From the NCBI GenBank assembly GCA_963693365.1, contig CAVNZM010000008.1, positions 6,014,001 through 6,078,000 of the forward strand: a stretch of 64,000 nucleotides of DNA, given 5' to 3'. Positions 45,135 to 62,766 of this stretch are shown here, in pieces; the first letter of the stretch is position 1; each line of letters opens with the position of its first letter. Under the pieces are notes generated by a model. It was not told where the DNA came from. It saw only the letters and a list, made by a program, of their open reading frames with translations, and did no database searches. A program made the position numbers and the translations under genes. This DNA is from Amoebidium appalachense. Taxonomy: Eukaryota > Ichthyosporea.

Positions 45135-45571
45135 GCCACTTATGCCATGTGTGTCCTACAATGGCAAACGGCTAGAATATTTGGAACTGAATATATATGT
45201 GGCATGCTACTTTTAGCTTCAGCTTTAGTTTAGAATCTCTGACCATAGTAGTGGGCCCCTTGGGGTAAACCTATGTGATGAGTCACAACGAACCTGCTAA
45301 AAATGTGATCTATTGCACGGTATTGGTCGAATGTGCATTGATGTGCGCGTTGGTGAACAGCCGCATCAAGGCTTCACGACTTGAAACTAAAAACGTTGTA
45401 TACTATTGATGGCAAGAGTTTCCGCAAGCTCAAGTTATCATATGAAATTGCAGCAGTACCTTTGACACATATTAACTGAATACACCGTGCAAATGCGCAC
45501 ACACGCATACACACACACACACATGCACACACACTTTGATACACACACACACACACACACACACACCACAC

Positions 45572-45668
<97 letters not shown>

Positions 45669-46147
45669 CGTGACAAACACAAAACATGAATCGTATAATA
45701 TTGTTGTTGCCCTCAGGAGGTGCCTTCAGGCAAAATATGGAAGCGCCATACTTACAACAAAAATATGGATATCGATATTACAGGCTTAGCCAAATAATCA
45801 CGGTTGAAAGTATGTCCTTGCTTGGGTCTGGTACCCACCTGTCTGACACCTCGGTATAGGGGAGTATTAATAGATGTGAATAGAACAGTAAAATACAAGT
45901 TGAACTGAAAAATATGTAGATTTGCCAAAAGGACTCTCATCCAGCAATTGCGCACCGCTTTGCGCCTGGCAGTGCTTCATTCGACCAGTACCTGCCATTT
46001 GATCGGTTCCATGGCTTGATACCATGATGTGTGTGCGTTTGTGTGTGTGGTGTGTCGTGTGTGTGTGTGTGTGTGAGTGTGGGGCGGGTGTGTGTGTGTG
46101 TGTGTGCGTGTGTGTGTGTGTGTGTGTGTGCGTGTGTGTGTGTGTGT

Positions 46148-46237
<90 letters not shown>

Positions 46238-46480
46238 ACGTGCATGCGCGCGTGTGTGTTAATGCAATTTTTCACAGTGCACGGTGTTATATTCTGCTCT
46301 TAGACTATGCCTCCAAACTCAAAGATGACATACCCACGGTGCAGCTTGCGACGTCCTAAGATATCTTCCTACTCCGCAGTTTACGTGGTTGGCTGGTAAT
46401 CAATCGCCTCTTTTATCACCTGCTGGTCAGCACTGGAGCGTTGAACACCACGCTTTTTGCCTGGGGTTCGTCGAGCAACC
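45135..46480. other. Intergenic region downstream of the surface-protein gene
   Basis: It contains a (CA)n tract at 45540-45666 and a (GT)n tract at 46088-46236 in opposite orientation, about 420 bp apart. No gene, terminator or RNA gene was recognised. Confidence 0.6.
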
Positions 46481-46499
46481 CCCCCCCCCCCCCCCCCCC

Positions 46500-46557
46500 A
46501 CCAGACCCCTCACCAGACTTGCCACCCTCATCCGACCCCCTATCAGACCCCTGATCA

Positions 46558-46593
<36 letters not shown>

Positions 46594-46729
46594 AACCTCC
46601 CCCATCGTACACCCTAACAGACCCCTCGACCGACGCCTTTCAGAACCCCCCCCCCCCCCCCATCAGACCCCTCATCACATTCCCAATCCACTTCCTCCCT
46701 CCCCCCCCCCCCCCCCCTCCCCCCTTTAG
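46500..46729. repeat. CATCAGACCCC minisatellite, left segment
   Basis: Degenerate units such as CACCAGACCC and CATCAGACCCCTC are mixed with C runs. This block is cut off from the main array at 47650-49113 by LTR-like sequence starting at 46730. Confidence 0.7.
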
Positions 46730-47550
46730 TGTTATTTTGTGTGGGTAAACGGAGAAGCAGAGAGCACAGATGGGTGTTATGTTATACACAACACAGAGAC
46801 ACACGGGAGAAACACAACCGGAAGGGGTGGAACGATTTCTGGGACCATATGAAATGTTTTCAACTGCTTGATATTTATTTCAAGATGAAGTCCTTTTTTT
46901 ACTCAGGGATGTGAAATCGATAAGCCAATCAAAATAACGAAAACTCTTTTATCCAATCAGAAAGACGAAAACTATGAGGGTAAAATAAATCGATCGAAAT
47001 GCCTGTCGACACATAGAAGATAAAACGCAATCTTCTAATGAAAGTAATCTTCTAATGAAAGTACGGAAACATTTAACAAAATGAAACCACTTATGTATCT
47101 ATTAGTTCACATCATATATTTATACATGTTCTTAACATAACACGTCTAAATGTAAGTATTCCTAATAGTTGGGGAACACAGAGCAATTCTACGACGTGGG
47201 AAAAGAAGGAAAAGGAATGAGGATAGAAAGGAAAGGGATCGAGTAGATTCTCAGTAGAATTAATTAGGAAGGTAGGTTACTATATTTGGGAAAATATAAC
47301 GAGATCGGATTGGATAACGTATTTAGACATTGACGCAAACAACCATACGTGTGCGCGGGCCAAATAGCTCGATGTGTACACAGATCTAAGATATCTGTGC
47401 ACACGGAAACGGAAAGGAAGAAAGAAAGGAAGAAAGGAAAAGGGAAAAGGAAACGAACAACAACAAACTAATAAACATGTATAAAAACTCAACTTCTAAG
47501 TCTTGCCGTTAATCATGGGAAGATGACAAATAGTCCCATTGTGCTCCAAC
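46730..47550. mobile_element. Old, diverged solo LTR of the copia family
   Basis: The left end TGTTATTTTGTGTGGG corresponds to TGTTGTTTTGTACGGG of the young LTRs at 49114 and 61984. Matching landmarks follow in the same order: an AGCAGAG.GCACAG segment, a TATTAGTTCACAT.ATATTT segment, a CACAGATCTAAGATATCTGTGC palindrome-like segment, and an end near GTGCTCCAAC. Overall similarity is clear but much lower than between the two young copies, and the G run with (GA)n found in those is absent. No target duplication was identified. Confidence 0.6.
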
Positions 47551-47649
47551 CCCCCCCTCCCCCACCCTCCATTTCGACTGCACAACCCTGCATGACAATC
47601 CGCGTGACGCAACACCCCCCCCCCCCCCCCCCCCCCCAACTGAGCACAC

Positions 47650-49113
47650 CCTGCATGACAATCTGCATGAGAATCCGCCAACCTGACTACCGATGAGACC
47701 CTCTACCCCATTCAACCCCCTACCAGACACCTCATCATACCCATCACCAAACCCCCCCCCCCCCATCAGACCCATCATCAGACCCCCCACCCCCATCCGA
47801 CCCCCTATCAGACACGTCATCAAACCCCTCTTCAGACCCCCCCTCCCCCCATCAGACCCCTCATCAGAACCCCCCCCCTCCCCCATCAGACCGATCATCA
47901 GACCCCCCTTCCCCCATCCGACCCCCTATCAGACAGGTCATCAACCCCTCATCAGACTCCCCCTCCCCTCCCCCCCATCAGACCCCTCATCAGACCCCCC
48001 CCCCCCATCCAACCTGTCATCAGACCCCCCACCCCCATCCGACCCCCTATCAGACACGTCATCAGATCCCTCATCAGACCCCCCCCCCCCCCCCCCCCCT
48101 CTCTCCCCCATCATACCCCTCATCAGACCCTCCACCCCTATCCGACGACCCCCCATCAGACAACTCATCAGACCCCCCACCCCTCATCCAGTCTCTAATC
48201 ACCCCCCACACGACCCCCCCCCCCATCCCCCCCCCCCCCCCACTCCCCCATCAGACCCATCATCAGACCCCCCACCCCCATCCGACCCCCTATCAGACAC
48301 GTCATCAGGTCCCTCATCAGAACCCCCTCCCCCCCCCCCCCCCTCCCTCCCATCAGACCCTCCACCTCCACCTATCAGACACCTCATCAGACCCCCCCCC
48401 CCCCCCCCTTCCGCCCCCCCCACAAAACTCCTCATCATACCCCCCACCCCTCAACCTCTAATCACCCCCCACACGACAACCTCACCCCCCCCCCCCCCCC
48501 CCCTCCCCTCCACCCTTCGACTCCATACCCTGGATGACAATGCGCATGAGAATCCGCCAACCTGACCACCTATGAGAGACCCTCTACCCCATTCAATCCC
48601 CTACCAGACACCTCATCAGACCCCCCATCAGACCCTTCACCAAACCCCCCCCTCCCCCCCCCCCTCCCTCATCAGACCCATCATCAGACCCCCCAGCCCC
48701 ATCCGACCCCATATCAGACACGTCATCAGACCCCCCTCCCCCCCCCCCTCATCAGACCCCCTCACCCCCATCCGATTCCCTGTCAGACACGTCATCAGAC
48801 CCCTCATCAGACCCCCCTCTCCCCTCCCCCCATCAGACCCCTCATCAGACCCCCCCCCCACCTCTCATACAACCTCTAATCACCCCCCGCCCCCCTCCTC
48901 CCATTAGTCCTATTGTACCCCCCCCCCCGCCCCCCCTGGGCCCAAATTTGGCCCCACGCCCTTCATTACAATTCGCATAAAAGACCACCCTCCCACACCT
49001 GACCACTTATCAGACCCCTACCCCCATCTGACACCCTGTCAGACTCCTCATCAGACCCCCCTCCCCATCAGCCCATCCCCCCCCCCCCCCCTTGTCCCAT
49101 CAGACCCCCCATC
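47650..49113. repeat. CATCAGACCCC minisatellite, main array
   Basis: About 1.4 kb of degenerate tandem units around CATCAGACCCC, often in a higher-order form with CCCCATCCGACCCCCTATCAGACACGTCATCAG-type blocks (described, not quoted in full). Units vary mainly in C-run length. Translations in all frames are repetitive and are not taken as genes. The array continues after the solo LTR to about 50130. Confidence 0.85.
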
Positions 49114-49863
49114 TGTTGTTTTTGTACGGGTCTAAGGGAGCAGAGTGCACAGAGGTGTCATGTAAAACACGACTAACACATTAATGAGAGGGCAATCGGA
49201 GTTGTTCACGAGACATTGAAAAGATTTCAAACAACAACTGAATCTTTATTGTGCTCTCGGTTCCTTTTGTACTTGCGACTTATCACCTTATCACAACTAA
49301 AGAGGGAGAACCAATCGGTTCTATCAGAAGATAGAAAAACACATTCCGACAGAGCATACGCATTCCAACTTCCGATTAAACTAAAGTGTAGAAACTCTTA
49401 CTTAAATAAATTAAGTAATTATACATCTAGTCACTATTAACTCACATATATATTTATGTTCGTCTCTATAAAGAAACTTATTTAAATACATATATTTCCT
49501 AACAGTCGACACTCTCAAAGTGAAGACACTTTGCAATAAACCGAATTCCATATATATCTATTGTCCAATCACAACACACATATATTAACAGACAGGAATG
49601 CACAACACAATATACAGATGTACTCGCTCGCGACTATTGGCGAGCCATCCTTTTGAGAACAAAACTAGGCCATTTGGAAATAAAGGAAAGACATCGAGTG
49701 AGGCTAGCCAATCACGCTACCTCTCAGATAAACAGAGGAGAGCAAACAGAAATAAAAACACAATAAGTTCTTATCAGGCAAGAGAGCCAGGTGTGCACAG
49801 ATCTACAGATATCTGTGCCCACAGAAACAAGGAAGAGAGAGATACGGGGGGGGGGGGGGGGGG

Positions 49864-49923
<60 letters not shown>

Positions 49924-50015
49924 ACAAAGGAGGAAAGCAGACACGAATACAAACAAGCTAGGACACATACATACTTCAAGGCTCTTGCTGTCATACATGG
50001 TGACGTATTCCAACA
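49114..50015. mobile_element. Young solo LTR of the copia family
   Basis: A 902-bp sequence starting TGTTGTTTTTGTACGGG and ending TATTCCAACA, flanked by the 5-bp direct repeat CCATC (49109-49113 and 50016-50020). By eye it is nearly identical to the LTR at 61984-62858, apart from point changes and different lengths of an internal G run and (GA)n tract (about 49846-49921). No internal retrotransposon sequence is attached, so it is a solo LTR. It inserted into the minisatellite. Confidence 0.85.
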
Positions 50016-50222
50016 CCATCCGACTCCTCATCAGACCCCTCCCCCTCCATCAGACCCCCCCCCCCCCTCCCCATCCGACCCCCTATCAGACCCCTTCCCC
50101 CCCATCAGATCGATTCCTCATCAGCCCCCCCCCCCCGGCCCCCCCTCCCCCCTCCCCCCCAAACAAACCTCTTGTCATCCCCCCACATTGAAAAGAACAG
50201 AATGTCAACCACCCACCCCCCT

Positions 50223-51232
<1,010 letters not shown>

Positions 51233-51248
51233 CATCAAAGTTTTGTGT

Positions 51249-52180
<932 letters not shown>

Positions 52181-52252
52181 CACACATCGATTCAGTCGCA
52201 CACATCGATTCAGTCGCACACATCGATTCAGTCGCACACATCGATTCAAATG
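52181..52252 (+). repeat. 18-bp tandem repeat x4 at the 5' end of the retrotransposon
   Basis: Four units of CACACATCGATTCAGTCG, the last with two or three changes, begin at the first base of the insertion. Their placement suggests a 5' untranslated or promoter repeat, as in some non-LTR elements. Confidence 0.85.
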
Positions 52253-52353
52253 TCGCTCTTTATTATCTGCTAATAAATAGTATCCTTCGCGCATCCACCC
52301 CTAAACCAGGCCATCCGTGGCCCTAAGGGCCGGGGAACACCCCCATCCATGTC

Positions 52354-53538
52354 ATGGCACATGCCTATAATCGTTTCAGAACCTCTTTCAAAGTTCCATC
52401 TACACCCATCACACATGTGCGACCATTAAAACGTCCAGCAGATACACCTACCACAGATGCACAACCAGAAAAACATCGCCTTAGACTAAGCGCAACACCT
52501 ATTTACAATACACTACCCATTCAGAATAACACCACACCACTCCGTAGAAACACAATAACAACCATGCCGAAACTTTCGGTTGATACAGTACTGGCAGAAC
52601 TTGCCCTCGTTAAGAAACAGCTAAATGAGCTGTTACCACTCAAGAACATGATAGAAAAACTCCAAACAGAAAATACCCAACTCAAGCTCACCATTGATTC
52701 ACTCACAGCCCAGCTAAACATTAGTGGATCGCAAAACCCCAAAACTCATGAGCAAACATCTCGCGACGGAGACATTTCCACCCCAACACAAAACAACACA
52801 GGACCGGAAGCACAGCTCCCGGCAGAGTTCCTAGAATATGCGAACTCTCGTAAAACACCCGAGCTCCGCCAAATTGCCAAGGAAACATATGCCAGCATTC
52901 TTGCAGGCAACGAGTACCGCCGCAACTCCCCTCCCAAACCGCCGGCTAAGGGGAACACCCAAGCAAACGGTAACATCAACATCCCACCCAAATACGAGAG
53001 GGTGTATTTCAAAGTCAAGCACGGCAGACGCCCACACAGGGCCATCTGGTCCATCTTCAAGGCTCTCGGCTTCCGGTGCTCTCGCATCCTTTGTCTGTCC
53101 TTCATTGGATACGATGTGCTGGAAGTAGCAGTACGGGGCGACTATAACCGTGCGTTCATCCGTGACGCGACAAAGGGGTGTGGAAGCTTCTTCACCCACC
53201 TCCCAAGCTACGACCCATGCGCGCCGGAAAACATTCAGAAAGCAGACAAAGAACGTAAAGTGTCTGCTAAGAATGCGTGCGCCACACGTTGTCGTGTACG
53301 CATCAGCAAGGCAAAAGAGTTCCTCGCAAAGTTGGAAAACGATGCTACGAGCGTGATAGACACGGACACGAAGGAACCAATGTTTTCTGGTGAGAAACTG
53401 CTCGAGCGCAAACGCCGATGCGAGATGGAAATCGAGCTCTTCTGCGAACTGTTCGCGCTGGCGGAAGGTCGTGCATACGACCCCGTAAGCGACAAGTGGG
53501 AACCAACCCCACAGGTGTCGGACCAAACCGATGCCTAA
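52354..53538 (+). CDS. Retrotransposon ORF1, coiled-coil nucleic-acid-binding type
   Basis: An intact 394-residue frame. The N-terminus is basic and Thr/Pro-rich. A leucine-rich heptad region (LAELALVKKQLNELLPLKNM, then further Leu/Ile heptads) at about residues 78-125 predicts a trimer- or dimer-forming coiled coil. Residues about 215-290 (YFKVKHGRRPHRAIWSIFK onward) form a basic beta-alpha segment that may be an RRM-like RNA-binding fold; this is inference. No CCHC zinc knuckle is evident. The stop TAA overlaps the start of ORF2 in ATGCCTAA. In LINE elements ORF1 proteins coat the element RNA; no closer family was recognised. Confidence 0.75.
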   Translation: MAHAYNRFRTSFKVPSTPITHVRPLKRPADTPTTDAQPEKHRLRLSATPIYNTLPIQNNTTPLRRNTITTMPKLSVDTVLAELALVKKQLNELLPLKNMIEKLQTENTQLKLTIDSLTAQLNISGSQNPKTHEQTSRDGDISTPTQNNTGPEAQLPAEFLEYANSRKTPELRQIAKETYASILAGNEYRRNSPPKPPAKGNTQANGNINIPPKYERVYFKVKHGRRPHRAIWSIFKALGFRCSRILCLSFIGYDVLEVAVRGDYNRAFIRDATKGCGSFFTHLPSYDPCAPENIQKADKERKVSAKNACATRCRVRISKAKEFLAKLENDATSVIDTDTKEPMFSGEKLLERKRRCEMEIELFCELFALAEGRAYDPVSDKWEPTPQVSDQTDA

Positions 53539-56144
53539 TTTATCCTTCTTCTTCTGGAATGCTCGGACACTGGGCCCCCAAAAGGGCCTCCCCCCCGGGA
53601 CACTCGACGATAAAATCAGCTACATACAACAACAGACAAACAACCACACGTTTACAGTGATTTGCGAAACACAGTTTAAAAACCACCACAAATTCAACTC
53701 TACATTGGTCGACACATCCACACACCCCGGTTACGCGAAAAACCGAGGCATTATTGTACTTGCCGCACCACACGTGAGAGTGAAGTGCAAACCGGTAGCA
53801 AAAACGGAATTCTCGGTTTCTATAGAGTTTCTTTCTAATGTTTTTTACTTTTGTATATTACCCACCATCTATGTCGGTTGTCGAATTGACTCACGAGTTG
53901 TCACAGTTACCAATGTCCACTGTTATTTTAGGTGATTTTAACACGCGACTCCACCACACAGACACACTGCAAGTGAGTGTCGGGTACCCATCTAAGCCCC
54001 CGGAGCGTGCTATCCCTTTGGCAAGGTATGTCCAAAGTCACACTTTGCGGTTCCCTCAAATATCCCATGCCCACAACACCGACTGGGGAGTGGCCTTTTG
54101 GCCATCAACCATGTCAAAACTCTCTCTCCCTCCTAACCTCTCTAGGTCATCTGACCACTCTCCTATCCTTTTCCTACCTAAGATCTCCCTTGATCTGCTC
54201 CCCCCTCCCCCTCCCACCTTTCGCCTCCGTCTATCCCAGCTTAAGTCACAGTGGGGTAGAGTTGATGTATGTGTATGCTATGCTACGAAACACCCTATAT
54301 ATATGCGCCTATTAGAATCTGCACAAGCCAGGCCAGATTCACATCTCGTACTAGATACATGCACTAACTTTATTGTTGATGATTTGATAGATCTCGGTGA
54401 TTATGCTGGCGGTGGTAGGAAGGAATATCCCGATGCTCTCTTGTTACCAAACACCACTCCCGCTAGACTAGGTGAACCCCTGTCTCAAAAGGAAAGCTTG
54501 CGCCGGCTTGCTAGTATGAATCGATTTGGCCCCCCTGCTCGTATTATTGGTGATACCACTGGAGACCCCCTCATAGACTCTGATAAGTATTTCTCGGAAC
54601 TGTTTAAAGATAGGACCCCCGCTCAGAAACCTATTGTGTGGCCTGTAGACCCATCTATCCCCATAGAATCGATCCTCCCCTTTTTCAGTCCCGATGCCAT
54701 ATGGTCTGTGATATCTAGTTATAGCTCTAGTAAGTCTTGTGGACCTGATGGACTCCCTGCTGGGTTTCTTAAAATCCTTGTTCCCTCCTACCCACAAAAG
54801 GAAAGTGATCGTGCTATTAAACCTGATCTTACTATCATGTTAAGCTCTCTCTTTTCTTGGTGTGTTAAATGTGGACATGTCCCGTCATCTTGGTTAGATA
54901 CCTTAGTGATCCCCATAGTTAAGAAGGACTCTGAGGGCCCCATATCATCCTTTCGCCCCATTACACTAACCCAGGTTGTTCGTAGATTCTTTGAAGCTTG
55001 CTTACTTAGGTTATTTGCACATCACCCTAGGTTTCAATCTATTCTTCACATACACCCATGCCAATCCGCTTTTCGTAAAAACAATTCATGTTATGTTCAA
55101 ATAATGGCACTGCACGATTCTATGCAAGTTGGTGCACAATATGTTGGCTTTATTGATTGGAAAACTGCTTACGATTCTGTCTCCCCTGGTCTCCTATGGG
55201 AAAAGCTTGCTGCACGGGGTGTACCACACTGCATTGGTGTTCTGTTAGAAGCACTCTTGTCTCAAACCTATGGTAGAGCTGTGGTTAATGGGCATCTTTC
55301 ATATGGTTTTGCTCGTACTAGAGGTCTCTTGCAGGGTTCATTGCTTAGCCCCTTTTTGTTTAACCTATTTATAGATGATTTGGCTGTCAAGATTTACGCC
55401 GAAAACGATGACCCTATTAATAACTTTCCGCCTGCACTTCTCTATGCTGATGATCTGTCCCTCCTTGCCCGTACCCCTAGACGCCTGCAAAGATTGTTCG
55501 ATGTAGTGTCAGAGTGGTGCAAGGCAAACCTTATGATCCTTAACATAGACAAATGTGGTGTTCTTGTACCTGATATAGCTAACAATTTACACACATTTAC
55601 ATTATCATCTAAACCTGTACCTATAGTTCCAGAATACAAATATCTTGGTGTTCCGGTTGATTCTGTTGGTGTTATGTTTCCCCATATGGTCGAAAAGAGG
55701 GTAGAGTTGGCTCGTAAGCGGTTAGCTTTCTTCTCGGCTAATATTTTTAAAGACACACCCCTCCATCCTTCTATTAGACTTACATTTATTCGCACTTTTG
55801 TCTTCCCGGCATGTGAATATGGTTTACCCCTTCTCGCCGCTTGGATCAAGAAAGAGAGAACTAGAGCGCTTAAACCCTTGGCAAATTTCCTTGAAGCAGA
55901 AGTTGCCTCCTTTCTATCTAACAACTGTTGTAAACCTGGGCCTGTAACGCTCTCGATATATGGTCTGGTCCCAATAGCTGCTAGAGTATCCTATCTCGCG
56001 CTGAAATTCAATAAGCACATAAGCCGCTTAAAGAAGTATTTGCCCTCCCACCCTCTCTTCTCTATCCGACCTGTCCCCTCCTCACCTCTCCCCCTCTTTC
56101 CTCCCCTCTCTCTCCCCTTCTCCCCTGGGCACAAATACAAATAA
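53531..56144 (+). pseudogene. Retrotransposon ORF2: endonuclease and reverse transcriptase, frameshifted
   Basis: The frame opens with ATG at 53531, overlapping ORF1 by 8 bases. The endonuclease starts with FFFWNARTLG and VICETQ in the first frame. After T runs at 53841-53852 the homologous sequence continues in another frame (YYPPSM, ILGDFNTR, SSDHSPIL), so one T too many is likely. The reverse transcriptase follows: SSSKSCGPDGLPAGF, PISSFRPITL, FIDWKTAYDS, GLLQGSLLSPFLFNL, the catalytic YADDL at about 55443-55457, and a thumb region. This frame stops at 56144. The known role is target-primed reverse transcription. The frameshift may be real decay or a homopolymer error. Confidence 0.8.
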
Positions 56145-56157
56145 ACCCCGCAATAGT

Positions 56158-56727
56158 GTGTGTGTGACTTTGGACTGCCACTTACTTATTAAACATGTAC
56201 ACAATCACAAGATAATCACGCAATATAACAAATGGAAAAAGATACCACACGACACTAGACCCGATGAAAGCATACACCTTGAAAAACTAAGCCTTATGTC
56301 TCGTTTTATATATACTGACCGCCTCAACCATATTGCCAAATATGGCACTCGCAAGTGTATAACACCTAAATACATATTACCTTCCTGTAGAACTGGTCTT
56401 TCTCTAGCTGATGGTATTATTGATCAATTACCACGCTTTTACTGTACACGTGCTATACAGTGGAGATCTAATAAGTATAAGGTGGCATCATTTGCATGCC
56501 CAAACAACACACACACACACCAGTTTAACCGGTCATGTATCGCCAAATGTAGTTTGATAGACCACATAATACCGCAACACACACACGTCACATTCACAAC
56601 AGACACCCAGAAAGATAGCCTACCTGTAAATTACAACATCCTTGATTTTATACTAAACACGCGTAACTACGACCTGTTTATTAGATGTATTGATTGGCTT
56701 GAGAAACACATCACTACAAAATTATAG
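56158..56727 (+). pseudogene. Retrotransposon ORF2 C-terminal part in a shifted frame
   Basis: About 190 residues follow the reverse transcriptase in a different frame; the frame can be traced back into the pyrimidine-rich segment at 56041-56130. The sequence is basic, with a Cys/His cluster (CPNNTHTHQFNRSCIAKC) of the kind found at the C-terminus of LINE ORF2 proteins. It is therefore read as the tail of ORF2 separated by a second frameshift, not as an independent gene. It ends TAG just before the CA tract and A41 run. Confidence 0.6.
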
Positions 56728-56748
56728 CGCACGCGCACACACACACAC

Positions 56749-56801
<53 letters not shown>

Positions 56802-56833
56802 CCAGCTGATACCGAGTGTCCCGAGGGGAGCCC

Positions 56834-56879
<46 letters not shown>

Positions 56880-57084
56880 GGGGAACCCCAACTAATTGAT
56901 TTCTCCTTGTAGTCTTTATGGTGTCTCGTAGAGAAAGTAAACCCTGATATATAGTCACCACCCGACATCTATGTACGTGATCATGATATACCGCTGAGGG
57001 GATATTCCGAGCAAACCCCCCCCCCCCATACCTGAGACTGGTTCTCTTTGCCTCGAGTAAACAGCGTAAACCCCAAAGGTGAAT

Positions 57085-57170
57085 GCCAGAATAAATTTGG
57101 CCCAATAATGACCCGCCCCTGGGCCCGGGGGGGTCTTGAATCCAATTGGGTTGCTAGATTGAATGACAAT
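57085..57170. repeat. Tandem duplication, copy B, right remnant
   Basis: GCCAGAATAAATTTGGCCC to TTGAATGACAAT matches copy A at about 51147-51232 with one or two changes. It shows that the retrotransposon split copy B. Confidence 0.85.
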
Positions 57171-57615
57171 TTTGGACAAAACCGATAATTTTGGCCCAAT
57201 CACGAACGAGCTTTTTGACCTTTTTTTTTTGGTCCCTGTGACACGTGCAGGTGCCAGGGGGAAGGTGCCTTTGTAGAAAGTTACTAGTGCAAAAAGAAGT
57301 ATTACGGAAACGCGCAAAGTTTAAAGAAACCAAATGAAGGTCATTATGTTAGATTTTTTGAAAAAGCATTTCTCCAATTTGACTTCACTGTACTACGATC
57401 CGCGTATTGGGCACGCTCCGCCGGCCCAGCCGCGGGAGATCGCGATCGAATACTTCACCCACTTGCACTTGAGCCAACGCTGTTCAGTGTCGCAGGTAGT
57501 GCACCCACGCGTATACTTTTCGAACTTGTTATGTTTTGTATTTGTGGGTGACAATTGTGCTGTTGACATTATTATCAGAGCTTTCCACTGTGACTTTTAA
57601 TTTTCCAAGCAAATC

Positions 57616-60991
<3,376 letters not shown>

Positions 60992-61177
60992 GTATTGATC
61001 CCCCCCTATCCCCACCCCACCCCCCCCTTGCTCGGTAACTCTCAGTGCCTCACTTCTCTCCCTTTCTCTCTCTCGCTTGCTCGCTCCCTCGCTCTCTCGC
61101 CTTCCATCGGCCTCTCTCTCCCTCGGTCTGTCTCTCTCCATTTCTAGATCTGTCTCCCCCTCCCTCCCTTAATCCCT

Positions 61178-61371
<194 letters not shown>

Positions 61372-61557
61372 CCCTCTCCCCAGCCCCCCCCCCCCCCCCT
61401 CTCTCTCTCCAGCCTCCCTCCTTTCTTGTTCTATATTATGGGCTTAATAGAGAGCTCGGATGCTTTGTAGGAGCCCGACTGATGCTCTACTGATCTTTAG
61501 CCGGGCTTCTGTTCACGTTATTAGGCTGCCTGCAGGTGTTTTGGTCATATATACTAA

Positions 61558-61614
<57 letters not shown>

Positions 61615-61983
61615 TAAATGTAAGCAATTTTCCTTGAAAATCTTCTATCACTAGTGTGTATAGTATTGAAACCTAGCCTCCGGTTTACCAACCTGGTCAT
61701 TTCATACCAACTTGGAACGAATTCTAAACGGAACAAGTGCACACACTGAGAGTGACACACACACTCTCTCTCTCTCTGAAACCATCAGGCTCTCTCTCTC
61801 TCTCGTCCCTCTCTCTTGTCTCGCTCGCTCTCCCCTCCTCTCTTTCTCCCTCTCACTCTTACGGGTCTTGCTCTGTCTCGATCTTTCTCTCTCCCCTTCT
61901 CCCTCCCCCCTCCCTCTCCTGAGCCTCGCTCTCTGTTGCGGTCTCCGCCCTGTCTTCGTCCCCCCTTCCCCCCTCCCCCCCTC

Positions 61984-62732
61984 TGTTGTTTTGTACGGGT
62001 CTAAGGGAGCAGAGTGCACAGAGGTGTCATGTAAAACACGACTTACACATTAATGAGAGGGCAATCGGAGTTGTTCACGAGACATTGAAAAGATTTCAAA
62101 CAACAACTGAATCTTTATTGTGCTCTCGGTTCCTTTTGTACTTGCGACTTATCACCTTATCACAACTAAAGAGGGAGAACCAATCGGTTCTATCAGAAGA
62201 TAGAAAAACACATTCCGACAGAGCATACGCATTCCAACTTCCGATTAAACTAAAGTGTAGAAACTCTTACTTAAATAAATTAAGTAATTATACATCTAGT
62301 CACTATTAGCTCACATATATATTTATGTTCGTCTCTATAAAGAAACTTATTTAAATACATATATTTCCTAAAAGTCGACACTCTCAAAGTGAAGACACTT
62401 TGCAATAAACCGAATTCCATATATATCTATTGTCCAATCACAACACACATATATTAACAGACAGGAATGCACAACACAATCTACAGATGTACTCGCTCGC
62501 GACTATTGGCGAGCCATCCTTTTGAGAACAAAACTAGGCCATTTTGAAATAAAGCAAAGACAACGAGTGAGGCTAGCCAATCACGCTACCTCTCAGATAA
62601 ACAGAGGAGAGCAAACAGAAATAAAATACAATAAGTTCTTATCAGGCAAGAGAGCCAGGTGTGCACAGATCTTCAGATATCTGTGCCCACAGAAACAAGG
62701 GAGAGAGAGATACGGGGGGGGGGGGGGGGGGG

Positions 62733-62766
<34 letters not shown>

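Larger units (their letters stand above)
52181..57074 (+). mobile_element. Non-LTR retrotransposon (APE-RT type) with 10-bp target duplication
   Basis: A 4894-bp insertion bounded by AAAGGTGAAT at 52171-52180 and 57075-57084. The 5' end is four 18-bp repeats. Two overlapping reading frames follow: ORF1 with a coiled coil, then ORF2 with apurinic-type endonuclease and reverse transcriptase. After a CA tract there is an A41 run at 56838-56878, and then 196 further bases (56879-57074) before the right target duplication. Clade not assigned. ORF2 carries two apparent frameshifts, so this copy looks inactive unless they are sequence errors. Confidence 0.85.

Noticed and set aside
47693-49110. Pro-Ser-Asp-rich frame on plus and Gly-Leu-Met-rich frame on minus; also a superficial look of a CRISPR array
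   Set aside because: Degenerate minisatellite without uniform repeats or unique spacers, in a eukaryotic setting.
57334-57600. 89-residue plus-strand frame upstream of the EGF-domain gene
   Set aside because: No recognised features and no signal peptide; the next ATG at 57616 starts a signal peptide that joins exon 2 in phase.
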